64,000 nt of DNA from Lentzea kentuckyensis. Lineage in GTDB: Bacteria; Actinomycetota; Actinomycetes; Mycobacteriales; Pseudonocardiaceae. Below, piece by piece: positions 14,991 through 24,221 of the stretch (position 1 is its first letter; each line of letters starts with the position of its first letter). Under the pieces are notes generated by a model that saw only the letters and a list, made by a program, of their open reading frames with translations, ran no database searches and was not told where the DNA came from. Location of the stretch: assembly GCF_002150765.1 (NCBI RefSeq), contig NZ_MUYM01000018.1, forward strand, positions 1 through 64,000, given 5' to 3'. Both the position numbers and the translations under genes were made by a program.

Positions 14991-16580
14991 ATGGACGCGC
15001 CCGTCCTGCGCAGCGCCGCCGAGCCGTCGGACCGCTACGCCAAGGAGCACACCGCGCTCGTCGACGAGCTGCGCGGCAAGCTCGCCGCCGCCGCGCTCGG
15101 CGGTCCGGAGAAGGCACGCCAAAGGCACGTCGATCGCGGCAAGCTGCTGCCGCGCGAGCGGGTGGACACGCTGGTCGACCCCGGCTCGCCGTTCCTGGAG
15201 CTGTCGCCGCTCGCCGCGAACGGCATGTACGGCGACGAGGCACCGGCCGCGGGCATCATCACCGGCGTCGGGCGGGTGTCCGGCCGCGAGTGCGTGATCG
15301 TCGCCAACGACGCCACGGTCAAGGGCGGCACCTACTACCCGATCACCGTCAAGAAGCACCTGCGCGCGCAGGAAGTGGCGCTGCAGAACAACTTGCCGTG
15401 CATCTACCTGGTCGACAGCGGCGGTGCGTTCCTGCCCAAGCAGGACGACGTGTTCCCGGACCGCGAGCACTTCGGCCGGATCTTCTACAACCAGGCGACG
15501 ATGTCCGCGAAGGGCATTCCGCAGATCGCGGCCGTGCTCGGGTCGTGCACCGCCGGTGGCGCGTACGTGCCGGCGATGAGCGACGAGGCGATCATCGTGC
15601 GGAACCAGGGCACGATCTTCCTCGGTGGCCCGCCGCTGGTGAAGGCCGCGACCGGCGAGGTTGTCAGCGCTGAGGATCTTGGCGGCGGCGATCTGCACTC
15701 GCGCACGTCCGGCGTCACCGACCACCTGGCGGAGAACGACGCGCACGCGTTGAGGATGGTCCGCTCGATCATCTCCACGCTCGGCCCGCGGGTCCCCAGG
15801 CCGTGGGACGTCGCACCGGTCGAGGCGCCGGTCGTCACGGACGATCTTTACGGTGTGGTGCCGACGGATTCCCGGACGCCCTACGACGTGCGCGAGGTGA
15901 TCGCGCGGATCGTGGACGGTTCGAAGTTCCAGGAGTTCAAGAAGGAGTACGGGGCCACCCTGGTCACCGGCTTCGCCCGCATCCACGGCCATCCGGTCGG
16001 GATCGTCGCCAACAACGGCATCCTGTTCGGCGAGTCCGCCGTGAAGGGCGCGCACTTCATCCAGCTGTGCGACAAGCGGTCCATCCCGCTGGTGTTCCTG
16101 CAGAACATCACCGGGTTCATGGTCGGCCGAGAGTACGAGGCGGGCGGCATCGCCAAGCACGGCGCCAAGATGGTGACCGCGGTGGCCTGCGCGCGGGTGC
16201 CGAAGTTCACCGTGATCATCGGCGGCAGCTTCGGTGCCGGCAACTACTCGATGTGCGGCCGGGCGTACTCGCCGCGGTTCCTGTGGATGTGGCCGAACGC
16301 GCGGATCTCCGTGATGGGCGGCGAACAGGCGGCGTCGGTGCTCGCGACGGTGCGCCGCGACCAGCTCGGTGACGAGTGGTCCGCGGAGGACGAGGAGGCG
16401 TTCAAGGCGCCGATCCGCCAGCAGTACGAGGACCAGGGCAACCCGTACTACTCGACCGCGCGGCTGTGGGACGACGGTGTCATCGACCCGCGTGACACCC
16501 GCACGGTGCTCGGGCTGGCGTTGTCCAGCGCGGCGAACGCCCCCATCGACGATGTTTCCTACGGCGTCTTCCGGATGTGA
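14991..16580 (+). CDS. accD1: acyl-CoA carboxylase carboxyltransferase (methylcrotonyl-CoA type beta subunit)
   Basis: A 529-residue carboxyltransferase subunit. The N- and C-terminal crotonase-like halves include [17 protein letters not shown], the acyl-CoA oxyanion region [13 protein letters not shown] and the second [15 protein letters not shown]. Length and the start sequence favour the methylcrotonyl-CoA carboxylase branch over the acetyl/propionyl branch. It transfers carboxyl from carboxybiotin to the acyl-CoA as part of leucine catabolism. It is followed by the biotin subunit (GTGA overlap) and an acyl-CoA dehydrogenase, the order of accD1-accA1-fadE19 in Mycobacterium tuberculosis. 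GGAG lies only 3 bases before the ATG. Confidence 0.9.
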   Translation: MDAPVLRSAAEPSDRYAKEHTALVDELRGKLAAAALGGPEKARQRHVDRGKLLPRERVDTLVDPGSPFLELSPLAANGMYGDEAPAAGIITGVGRVSGRECVIVANDATVKGGTYYPITVKKHLRAQEVALQNNLPCIYLVDSGGAFLPKQDDVFPDREHFGRIFYNQATMSAKGIPQIAAVLGSCTAGGAYVPAMSDEAIIVRNQGTIFLGGPPLVKAATGEVVSAEDLGGGDLHSRTSGVTDHLAENDAHALRMVRSIISTLGPRVPRPWDVAPVEAPVVTDDLYGVVPTDSRTPYDVREVIARIVDGSKFQEFKKEYGATLVTGFARIHGHPVGIVANNGILFGESAVKGAHFIQLCDKRSIPLVFLQNITGFMVGREYEAGGIAKHGAKMVTAVACARVPKFTVIIGGSFGAGNYSMCGRAYSPRFLWMWPNARISVMGGEQAASVLATVRRDQLGDEWSAEDEEAFKAPIRQQYEDQGNPYYSTARLWDDGVIDPRDTRTVLGLALSSAANAPIDDVSYGVFRM

Positions 16581-18496
16581 TCATGTTCGACAGCGTTCTG
16601 GTGGCGAACCGCGGGGAGATCGCGGTCAGGGTGATCCGCGCGTTGCGGTCGCTCGGGATTCGGTCCGTCGCCGTGTACTCCGACGCGGACGCCGACGCGT
16701 TGCACGTCCGCCTGGCCGACGAGGCCGTGCGGATCGGGCCGGCGGCGGCCCGCGAGAGTTACCTGTCCATCGAGAAGATCGTCGCCGCGGCTGTGTCCAC
16801 TGGCGCGCAGGCGATCCACCCCGGCTACGGCTTCCTCGCGGAGAACACCGCGTTCGCGGCGGCCTGCGCGGAAGCGGGAATCGTCTTCGTGGGACCGCCC
16901 GCGTCGGCGATCGACGCGATGGGCGACAAGATCCGCGCGAAGCTGACGGTGTCGGCCGCGGGCGTGCCGGTGGTGCCGGGGCGCACGAAGGAGGGCATGT
17001 CGGACGACGAGATCGTCGACGCGGCCCTGGAGATCGGTTTTCCGGTGCTGCTCAAGCCTTCCGCCGGCGGTGGCGGCAAGGGCATGCGGCTGGTGCACGA
17101 GGAATCCGCGCTGCGCGAGGCGATCGAGTCGGCCAGGCGGGAGGCGCGCGGGTCGTTCGGTGACGACACGCTGCTGATCGAGCGGTTCATCACGAACCCG
17201 CGGCACATCGAGATCCAGGTGCTCGGCGACTCGTACGGCAACGTGATCCACCTCGGCGAACGCGAGTGCAGCCTCCAGCGGCGGCACCAGAAGATCATCG
17301 AGGAAGCGCCCTCCCCGTTCCTCACGCCCGAGGTGCGCGAGGCGATGGGTTCGGCGGCCGTGGACGCGGCCAAGTCCGTCGGGTACGTCGGTGCGGGCAC
17401 TGTCGAGTTCATCGTGGACGGTGCGTCCGGCGACTACTTCTTCATGGAGATGAACACCCGGCTGCAGGTCGAGCACCCGGTGACCGAGATGGTCACGGGC
17501 GTCGACCTCGTCGAGTGGCAGCTCCGCGTCGCGTCCGGTGAGGTGCTGGACCTCGAGGTCGAGCTGCGGGGCCACTCGGTCGAGGCGCGCGTCTACGCCG
17601 AGGACCCGTCGCGCGGCTTCCTGCCGACCGGCGGCCGGGTGCTGGCGCTGAGCGAACCGACGTCGGTCCGCGTGGACTCCGGGCTGTACGAAGGACTTGT
17701 CGTCGGTTCGGACTACGACCCGATGCTCGCCAAGGTGATCGCGCACGGCCGTACCCGCGAGGAAGCTCTCCGGCGCCTCGATCACGCGCTCGGTCAGATG
17801 GTGCTGCTCGGCGTCACGACGAACATCCCGTTCCTGCGCGCACTTCTGCGCGACGAGGACGTTCGTTCCGGTGCGCTGGACACGGGTCTGGTGGAGCGGA
17901 AGCTGGACTCGTTGACCTCGCAGGGCATTCCGGACGACGTGTACGTGGCGGCCGGTCTGGAACGGTCGTTGGCACCGCACGGCGACGACCCGTGGGACGA
18001 GCTGAGCGGGTGGCGCGTCGGCGAACACGCCTGGACGACCTGGCGGATCAACGACGTCGACGTGCGTGTGCGCGGTGACGAAGTTGTTGTGGGCGCTGGA
18101 GAACCGGTGCGCGCGCGGGCTCGTCGCGAGGGCTCCGATCTGCTCGTCGGATCGCGCCGGTACTCGATGGCCCGCGACGGCGACGTGCTGTGGCTGGGCC
18201 ACGACGGCGCCTCCTGGGCGTTGACCGAGGCCGAGTTCCTGGTGGGCGCGTCCGGTGGCGCCGCCGCGTCCGGTGGCCCGGTGAAGTCGCCGATGCCCGG
18301 CACCGTGCTGGTGGTCCGCGCCCAGCAGGGCGAGGAAGTGACCGCCGGTCAAGCGTTGTTCGTGGTCGAGGCCATGAAGATGGAGCACACCGTCACCGCA
18401 CCGGTCGACGGCGTGCTCGCCGAAGTGAACGTTCAGGCAGGCCAGCAGGTCGCACTCGACCAGGTGCTGGCCCTCGTCGTCTCTCACGAGGAGTGA
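16577..18496 (+). CDS. accA1: acyl-CoA carboxylase biotin carboxylase/biotin carrier (alpha) subunit
   Basis: A 639-residue alpha subunit. The biotin carboxylase domain is about residues 1-445 ([14 protein letters not shown] at the start, ATP loop [25 protein letters not shown] catalytic block). A linker leads to the biotinyl domain, with the biotin-bearing K601 in EAMKMEH. It carboxylates biotin using ATP and bicarbonate for the upstream carboxyltransferase. GTG 16577 overlaps the previous stop; ATG 16583 two codons in is an equally good start. The acyl-CoA dehydrogenase follows after 5 bases. Confidence 0.93.
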   Translation: MIMFDSVLVANRGEIAVRVIRALRSLGIRSVAVYSDADADALHVRLADEAVRIGPAAARESYLSIEKIVAAAVSTGAQAIHPGYGFLAENTAFAAACAEAGIVFVGPPASAIDAMGDKIRAKLTVSAAGVPVVPGRTKEGMSDDEIVDAALEIGFPVLLKPSAGGGGKGMRLVHEESALREAIESARREARGSFGDDTLLIERFITNPRHIEIQVLGDSYGNVIHLGERECSLQRRHQKIIEEAPSPFLTPEVREAMGSAAVDAAKSVGYVGAGTVEFIVDGASGDYFFMEMNTRLQVEHPVTEMVTGVDLVEWQLRVASGEVLDLEVELRGHSVEARVYAEDPSRGFLPTGGRVLALSEPTSVRVDSGLYEGLVVGSDYDPMLAKVIAHGRTREEALRRLDHALGQMVLLGVTTNIPFLRALLRDEDVRSGALDTGLVERKLDSLTSQGIPDDVYVAAGLERSLAPHGDDPWDELSGWRVGEHAWTTWRINDVDVRVRGDEVVVGAGEPVRARARREGSDLLVGSRRYSMARDGDVLWLGHDGASWALTEAEFLVGASGGAAASGGPVKSPMPGTVLVVRAQQGEEVTAGQALFVVEAMKMEHTVTAPVDGVLAEVNVQAGQQVALDQVLALVVSHEE

Positions 18497-18501
18497 CACC
18501 G

Positions 18502-19653
18502 ATGTTGGACTTCAGGCTCCCGAGCGAGTACGAGGACCTGCGCAAGACCGTCGAGGAGTTCGCGCGCGACGAGGTGGCCCCGGTCATCGGCGACTACTAC
18601 GAGCGCTGCGAGTTCCCGTACCCGATCGTCGCGAAGATGGGCGCGATGGGCCTGCTCGGCCTGCCGTTCCCGGAGGAGCACGGCGGCATGGGCGGCGACT
18701 ACTTCGCGCTGTGCGTGACGCTGGAGGAGCTCGCGCGCGTCGACTCGTCCGTCGCGATCACGGTGGAGGCGGCCACCTCGCTGGGCGCCATGCCGATCTA
18801 CCGCTTCGGCACCGACGAGCAGAAGGCCTTCTGGCTGCCGTCGCTGACCTCGGGTGAGAAGCTCGGCGCGTTCGGCTTGACCGAGCCCGGCAGCGGTTCG
18901 GACGCCGGTGCGCTGGCGACGACCGCGCGGCTGGACGGCGACGAGTGGGTCATCAACGGCACCAAGGCGTTCATCACGAACTCCGGCACGGACATCACCG
19001 GCCTGGTCACCGTCGCCGCCGTCACGGGCACGCTCCCGGACGGCCGCAAGGAGATCTCGTCGATCATCGTCCCGTCCGGCACCCCGGGCTTCACGGTGTC
19101 GAAGAAGTACTCCAAGGTCGGCTGGAACGCCTCGGACACCCGCGAACTGTCGTTCCAGGACTGCCGGGTGCCCGCCGCGAACCTGCTCGGCCAGCGCGGC
19201 CGCGGCTTCGCCCAGTTCCTGCGCACGCTGGACGAGGGCCGCGTCGCCATCGCCGCACTGTCGGTCGGCCTGGCCCAGGGCTGCGTCGACGAGTCGGTGC
19301 GCTATGCCCACGAGCGCGAGACGTTCGGTGCGAAGATCGGTACGTACCAGGCGATCCAGTTCAAGATCGCCGAGATGGAGGCCCGCGTGCACACCGCGCG
19401 GCTGGCCTACTACGAGGCCGCGTCCCGGATGCTGCGCGGCGAGCCGTTCAAGAAGCAGGCGGCCATCGCGAAGCTCGTGTCGTCCGAGGCGGCGATGGAC
19501 AACGCCCGGGACGCCACGCAGATCTTCGGTGGCTACGGCTTCATGAACGAGTACCCGGTCGGCCGGTTCTACCGGGACGCCAAGATCCTGGAGATCGGCG
19601 AGGGCACCTCCGAGGTCCAGAAGATGCTGATCGCCCGCGAACTCGGCCTCTAG
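18502..19653 (+). CDS. acyl-CoA dehydrogenase of the acc operon
   Basis: A 383-residue flavoprotein with signature blocks GAFGLTEPGSGSDAG and FGGYGFMNEYPV. The catalytic base is the Glu of LEIGEGTSEVQ, the classical short/medium-chain position. Isovaleryl-CoA dehydrogenases usually lack Glu there and use another residue, so a FadE19-like branched or short-chain dehydrogenase is more likely. GAGGAG lies 8 bases before ATG 18502, which fixes the start. It oxidises an acyl-CoA in the cytoplasm and passes electrons to ETF. It is the last gene of the operon. Confidence 0.9.
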   Translation: MLDFRLPSEYEDLRKTVEEFARDEVAPVIGDYYERCEFPYPIVAKMGAMGLLGLPFPEEHGGMGGDYFALCVTLEELARVDSSVAITVEAATSLGAMPIYRFGTDEQKAFWLPSLTSGEKLGAFGLTEPGSGSDAGALATTARLDGDEWVINGTKAFITNSGTDITGLVTVAAVTGTLPDGRKEISSIIVPSGTPGFTVSKKYSKVGWNASDTRELSFQDCRVPAANLLGQRGRGFAQFLRTLDEGRVAIAALSVGLAQGCVDESVRYAHERETFGAKIGTYQAIQFKIAEMEARVHTARLAYYEAASRMLRGEPFKKQAAIAKLVSSEAAMDNARDATQIFGGYGFMNEYPVGRFYRDAKILEIGEGTSEVQKMLIARELGL

Positions 19654-19696
19654 TCCGTTCCATCTAAATAATCGAAAAGCGCCGGTTCGAATCGCT

Positions 19697-19762
19697 CTGT
19701 CCGGCTACCGTCATCTGCCTTCCGCACGAGTGTGAGGGTGCAGATGACAGGTAGCCGGACAG
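19697..19762 (+). promoter_or_regulatory. long hairpin spanning the start codon of the following gene
   Basis: Arms 19697-19718 and 19740-19762 pair over 22 base pairs with one bulged A (19749). The 21-base loop holds the GAGGG ribosome-binding site (19734-19738) and the ATG (19744) lies in the stem. It may terminate the acc operon, control translation of the sensor gene, or both. Confidence 0.6.
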
Positions 19763-22515
19763 AACCCGTTTTCCCCGGATTGCGAGTACTCCTCGACGTC
19801 ATTCGCGGTCTTTGTGACCGGCCGGGGTTCTTCTACCGGAGCAAGACCGAGGAAGTGGTCGGTGACCAGCCACTTCCGCTGCTGTACCTGGAAAGCGAAG
19901 CCAGTCCGACGCCATTCCTGCACGCCCTGGAGCACAAGCTCGACGAGGGCCGTCCGGCAATCCCGCACGCCTATGTCGACGTGTCCGCGGTCGGCGCGGA
20001 AGTGGACAAAAGATGGCCACCGGAAGCGCGCGAGACCAAACCGCTGCTGCCGTTGCTGGACGTGTTGAGCCATCGGCTGTCCGAGGTCCACGTCGGTTCC
20101 GAACGGCTGACCCGGTTCGACCACTACCGGCTCGTCGACTGGCTCACGAGCAAGCGGCTGCCGCGCAAGCCGGGGCGGGACGACCGGGCGAGCGTCATCG
20201 AGCTGCTGCGGCAGTGGACCGGCCGGAGCGCGCAGGACGGCGAGGCGTTGAACCGGGCCGTCGACGCGTTCATCCCGAACCTCGTGACGAGGCTGGGGCT
20301 CGGGCTGGTCGCCTGGGTCGGCAGCAAGGCGGGCTTCCGCTGGCTCGGCAAGCGGGTGCCGGGGCTCGCGCGTGAGTCCAAGTGGTTCATGCGCGGGCAG
20401 AACTTCGCGCTGCCCAACCACTCCATCGAGTTCTTCGGGTTCGCCGAGCGGTTGACGCTGGGCCGGCGCGAGTCCGAGAACGAGGACCAGATCAAGCTGC
20501 TGCTCGTGCACGCGTTCCTGGAGGACCTGCGGATCGCGTACCGGCGGCGCCGGCGGTTCCTGCCGCGCCGGGCCGGATTCCGGCGTACCGCCTACATCCC
20601 CGTGCTGCTCGACGGGGTGACCGAGGGCAACGGCGGGTGGGAGCTGCTGGAGCTGATCAACGTCGTCCGCAACGAGACCGGCGAGCTGGACCCGTTGCTG
20701 GTGATCGCGGCGAGCTCGGTGCAGCCGGCGCTGTCGCAGCGCCTCGGCACCACACCGCTCGCGCCGGAGGAGGCCGCCGAGGCCCTCACGACGTGGCGGG
20801 AGGAGCTGCCGCGCAAACGGCAGATGCTCGCGCCGGACGCCCGCTACCTGATGATCAGACTGCCGTTCCCGAGGCCGGACAAGAAGAAGTGGACGAGCAC
20901 GCCCGCGTTCCAGGCGGCGCCGGTGCGGTGGCTCGCGAAGTCGCGGCGGCTGGAGGCGATCATCACGGCCGTCGTCGTGGTGTTGCTGCTGCCGGGGTTC
21001 GTGACGGTGCAGAACCACATCCAGGCGAACTGCTCGATCGTCGGCTCCGCCATCTCACCGGGCGTGTCGACGCGGCTGATGGACGTCGCGGGCAACCTCG
21101 AATGCGTGGGCTACAGCGCCAACAGCAGCCAGGTGTTCGGGTCGAACGAACGGCTGCGCTGGACCCAGCAGGCGGTGTTCGCGCAGAACGAGGAGGCCGA
21201 ACGGCTGCACGAGGCCGATCCGAGCCGCCCCTTCGTGTCGTTGGTCTACTTCTCCAGCCTCACCCACAAGGACACCAACCCCGACGCCGACCACTCCAGG
21301 GCGGAGGAGCTGGAGGGCATGCTGGTCAAGCAGCGGCAGCAGAACGTCCCGTCCCAGACGGAACCGCTGCTGCGCGTCGTGATCGCGAACGGTGGCGCGA
21401 TGATGCAGCGGGCTCCCGAGGTCCTGCGGGAGATGCTGACGCCGTTGCTGGAGCGTGACGCCGGAATCATCGGCGTGGTCGGCCTCGACCGCAGCGTCAC
21501 GGAGACCAAGGACGTGATCACCGAACTCGGCGCGCTCGGCGTGCCGACCATCGGCACGACGCTCACCGAGGCGTCGCTGCCGACCAGGTCGTCGATGTAC
21601 TTCCAGCTGATCCCCGGCAACGTCCGGCAGGCCGACCTGGTCCGGCGGTACGCACAGCACGTTGCCGCGACCAAGGTGACGATCTACCACCCGCCGTTGA
21701 ACAAGGGCGACGTCTACCTCGATGACCTGGTCAACGTGCTCGGCAAGGAGCTGGCGAACGCGAAGGTGAACCTCCAGGCCGTTCCCTGGGCCAGGAGCCC
21801 GCAGGAGGTGCCGTCGCAGTGCGTCGAGGACCACTCCAGCGAGCTGGTGTTCTACGCGGGCCGTGAGGAGGGCTTCGGCGAGTTCCTGCGGGCGATCGGC
21901 AGGGACTGCTACGACAAGAACCGGCTGCCGCGCATCGTCGCCGACGACGCCATCATCCGGTTCATCGCGCAGAAGGCCAGCCGCGTGCAGGACTCGCTGG
22001 CCGGGATGCGCGTGTCGTACGTGAGCATGGCGGGACTGGTGGTGCTGGCCGGAAAGCCGTGCGTGGAGGGCAAACCGAGCCCGCAGACCCGCGGCGGTCT
22101 GCCGCTGGACGCCTTCTGCGCCGGCTACAGCAGGCTGAACCAGGAGATCCAGGAGTCCTCGCTGCCGGCGGAGGACAAGCCGGTCAAGCCGTGGCCCGGC
22201 GAGCACCTGGGGGTGGCCTACGACGCCGCGGGACTCTTCCTGGAAGCCGTGCGCAACGCGCAGTCACGTCTGGCCGGCCTGCCGGTGCACACTCCGCACC
22301 GCGGTGCGATCGGTGCCGAGTTCCGCGAGCTGGAGTTCTTCGGCGCGACCGGACGCACGGACTTCAGCGCGTCGCGGATCGGTGAGCAGCGGAACTTCAC
22401 GATCCTGGAGCTCACCGACATCCACGACTTCGGCCAGCAGCCCACGTGCGTGTTCCTGACCGGTGACCTCTACGGCCCGGACTCGCCACGCCAGCCCAAC
22501 GGCTGCCCCGCTTGA
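19744..22515 (+). CDS. membrane-anchored periplasmic-binding-fold protein with degenerate NTPase-like N-terminus
   Basis: A 923-residue protein. The cytoplasmic N-terminal half (1-400) contains PLPLLYLESEASPTPFLHAL where related actinobacterial proteins carry a P-loop; no GxxxxGK is present. A single membrane helix lies at about 404-422 (AIITAVVVVLLLPGFVTV). The extracellular half resembles the type-1 periplasmic fold of branched-chain amino acid binding proteins (GVVGLDRSVTETKDV, GVPTIGTTLTEASLP, YFQLIPGNVRQADLV). It is probably a ligand sensor rather than a transporter component, as no ABC genes are near. Start ATG 19744 is preferred to GTG 19732 because GAGGG precedes it by 5 bases. Confidence 0.7.
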   Translation: MTGSRTEPVFPGLRVLLDVIRGLCDRPGFFYRSKTEEVVGDQPLPLLYLESEASPTPFLHALEHKLDEGRPAIPHAYVDVSAVGAEVDKRWPPEARETKPLLPLLDVLSHRLSEVHVGSERLTRFDHYRLVDWLTSKRLPRKPGRDDRASVIELLRQWTGRSAQDGEALNRAVDAFIPNLVTRLGLGLVAWVGSKAGFRWLGKRVPGLARESKWFMRGQNFALPNHSIEFFGFAERLTLGRRESENEDQIKLLLVHAFLEDLRIAYRRRRRFLPRRAGFRRTAYIPVLLDGVTEGNGGWELLELINVVRNETGELDPLLVIAASSVQPALSQRLGTTPLAPEEAAEALTTWREELPRKRQMLAPDARYLMIRLPFPRPDKKKWTSTPAFQAAPVRWLAKSRRLEAIITAVVVVLLLPGFVTVQNHIQANCSIVGSAISPGVSTRLMDVAGNLECVGYSANSSQVFGSNERLRWTQQAVFAQNEEAERLHEADPSRPFVSLVYFSSLTHKDTNPDADHSRAEELEGMLVKQRQQNVPSQTEPLLRVVIANGGAMMQRAPEVLREMLTPLLERDAGIIGVVGLDRSVTETKDVITELGALGVPTIGTTLTEASLPTRSSMYFQLIPGNVRQADLVRRYAQHVAATKVTIYHPPLNKGDVYLDDLVNVLGKELANAKVNLQAVPWARSPQEVPSQCVEDHSSELVFYAGREEGFGEFLRAIGRDCYDKNRLPRIVADDAIIRFIAQKASRVQDSLAGMRVSYVSMAGLVVLAGKPCVEGKPSPQTRGGLPLDAFCAGYSRLNQEIQESSLPAEDKPVKPWPGEHLGVAYDAAGLFLEAVRNAQSRLAGLPVHTPHRGAIGAEFRELEFFGATGRTDFSASRIGEQRNFTILELTDIHDFGQQPTCVFLTGDLYGPDSPRQPNGCPA

Positions 22516-22516
22516 T

Positions 22517-22566
22517 GGCGTCTGCAAGTACTACCAAGAGCCCTGTTGGTGGTACTTGCAGACGCC
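22517..22566. terminator. bidirectional hairpin between convergent genes; repeat family B
   Basis: A 21-base-pair stem with one G-U pair (22517-22537 with 22546-22566) and an 8-base loop, starting 1 base after the sensor stop and ending 7 bases before the AidB-like stop. The right arm shares 19 identical bases (TTGGTGGTACTTGCAGACG) with 55931-55949, so it is also a dispersed repeat. Confidence 0.8.
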
Positions 22567-22573
22567 GAAAAAG

Positions 22574-24118
22574 CTAGAGCTTCGGGACAGCTCGGTCGAT
22601 GATCGAGGCGAAGTCGGTGGACCTGGGGAGAGTGCCGAACGCGACTCCCCAGTCGCCGCCGAGCCGTGAGCCGAGGAACGCGTCGGCGACGGCGGGGTGC
22701 CCGTGCTTGACCAGCAGGGCACCCTGCAGGATCAACGCCATCTTCTCGACGACGCGGCGCGCCTGCGACTGGTCCACATCGGACAACGCGGTGCCGAGTT
22801 CGTTCAACGCCCTGTCGATGCGCTGGTCGACCCCGCTGACCACGCCGAGGAACTCCTGCACCGACTCGGGTTCCTTCTTCATGGCGCGCAGCACGTCGAG
22901 CGCGGCGACGTTGCCGGAGCCCTCCCAGATCGACATCAGCGGTGACTCCCGGAACAGCCGAGGAATCCCGCTGTCCTCGATGTAACCGTTGCCGCCCAGG
23001 CACTCCAGCGCCTCGGCCGCGTGCACCGGCCCGCGCTTGCACACCCAGTACTTGGTGACCGCGAGCCCGAGCCGCGGCCGGTGCTGAGCCAGCCACATCG
23101 CGGCGGTCGTGGCCGCCTCGGACTCGATCGCGAGGTCCGCCAGCACGTTGCGCATGGCCGGCTGGTCGATCAGGTACTCGCCGAACGCCTTGCGGTGGGC
23201 CGCGTGGTGCGCGGCCTGCCGGAGCCCGGCGCGCATGCCCGCGGCGCTTCCGAGCACGCAGTCGAGGCGGGTCATGTTGACCATCTCGATGATCGTGCGC
23301 ACGCCGCGGCCCTCGTCACCGACGCGGTGTGCGAACGCCTCGTCGTACTCGATCTCGGCGGACGCGTTGGACTTGTTGCCCAGCTTGTCCTTGAGCCGCT
23401 GCAGGAAGAACCGGTTGCGCGTGCCGTCCGGCAGCACCCGCGGCACGAGGAAGCACGTCAGTCCGCCGGGCGCCTGCGCGAGCGTCAGGAACACATCGGA
23501 CATCGGCGCCGAGGTGAACCACTTGTGCCCGGTGAGGACGTAGCCGTCGTCGACCGGCCGGGCGGTCGTGGTGTTCGCCCGGACGTCCGACCCACCCTGC
23601 TTCTCGGTCATGGACATGCCGGCGATCAGGCCGCGCTTGCCGAGCGGTGCCTTGAGACCGAAGTCGTAATCCCGAGTGGTGAGAAGAGGTTCGTAGATTT
23701 CGGCCAGGTTCGCCTCGACGCGCAAAGCGGGCACAGCCGCATAAGTCATCGAAATCGGACATCCGTGGCCGGCCTCCACTTGCGACCAGACGTAGAACTT
23801 CGCGGCCCGTTCCAAGTGGTGACCGTCGACGTACGCGTGCAGGCCGTTCGAGACGGCGACGTTCATCAGATCGTGCCAGGCCGGGTGGAACTCGACCTCG
23901 TCGATCCGGTTCCCGAACCGGTCGTGCGTGCGCAGGACCGGCGGATACGCGTTCGCGAGCCGGCCGTGCTCCTGCCACTCGTCGCTGCCCGCGAGCCGGC
24001 CGAGGTCGTGCAGGTCGGCGTTGTCGACCCAGCTGAGCAGCGCCGGGTCGTCCGCCACGTCGTGACCGCTCAGCGGCGGAACCTGGTTGGTCACCTCGTG
24101 CGTAGCCATGCCTCGCAC
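22574..24118 (-). CDS. AidB-like acyl-CoA dehydrogenase family protein
   Basis: A 514-residue flavoprotein of the acyl-CoA dehydrogenase superfamily, AidB branch. Blocks include GMSMTEKQGGSDVRANTT, VLTGHKWFTSAPMSDVFL and ECLGGNGYIEDSGIPRL; SIWEGSGNV occupies the catalytic-Glu position. E. coli AidB binds DNA and has weak isovaleryl-CoA dehydrogenase activity; the role here is open. GTG 24118 and ATG 24109 (after GAGG) are both possible starts. It is divergent from tmsA, with a 15-base dyad (24121-24135) immediately upstream. Confidence 0.88.
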   Translation of the reverse strand: MRGMATHEVTNQVPPLSGHDVADDPALLSWVDNADLHDLGRLAGSDEWQEHGRLANAYPPVLRTHDRFGNRIDEVEFHPAWHDLMNVAVSNGLHAYVDGHHLERAAKFYVWSQVEAGHGCPISMTYAAVPALRVEANLAEIYEPLLTTRDYDFGLKAPLGKRGLIAGMSMTEKQGGSDVRANTTTARPVDDGYVLTGHKWFTSAPMSDVFLTLAQAPGGLTCFLVPRVLPDGTRNRFFLQRLKDKLGNKSNASAEIEYDEAFAHRVGDEGRGVRTIIEMVNMTRLDCVLGSAAGMRAGLRQAAHHAAHRKAFGEYLIDQPAMRNVLADLAIESEAATTAAMWLAQHRPRLGLAVTKYWVCKRGPVHAAEALECLGGNGYIEDSGIPRLFRESPLMSIWEGSGNVAALDVLRAMKKEPESVQEFLGVVSGVDQRIDRALNELGTALSDVDQSQARRVVEKMALILQGALLVKHGHPAVADAFLGSRLGGDWGVAFGTLPRSTDFASIIDRAVPKL

Positions 24119-24120
24119 GC

Positions 24121-24135
24121 TACTACTCGGTAGTA
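24121..24135. promoter_or_regulatory. dyad operator between AidB-like gene and tmsA
   Basis: TACTAC-TCG-GTAGTA is a perfect dyad with a 3-base centre, 2 bases upstream of the GTG of the AidB-like gene and 86 bases upstream of the tmsA start. It resembles a small-repressor operator and could control both directions. Confidence 0.5.
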
Positions 24136-24208
24136 ACTTTCGGCAGGGTTCGGCGATGATCGCTGGCCCATTCGGGCTTTTGGGCGTGCCAACGGCGCTG
24201 ACGAGGAA

Positions 24209-24214
24209 TAACGT
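24209..24214 (+). promoter_or_regulatory. predicted -10 of tmsA
   Basis: TAACGT with 7 bases to GTG 24222 and no Shine-Dalgarno, indicating a leaderless transcript. No convincing -35 is seen. Confidence 0.4.
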
Positions 24215-24221
24215 CGTTCTG

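Noticed and set aside
19681..19711. tRNA 3'-end-like sequence (GGTTCGAATC followed by GGCTACC), possible attachment site
   Set aside because: The T-stem does not pair, no upstream tRNA body fits, and no integrase gene is present; chance resemblance.
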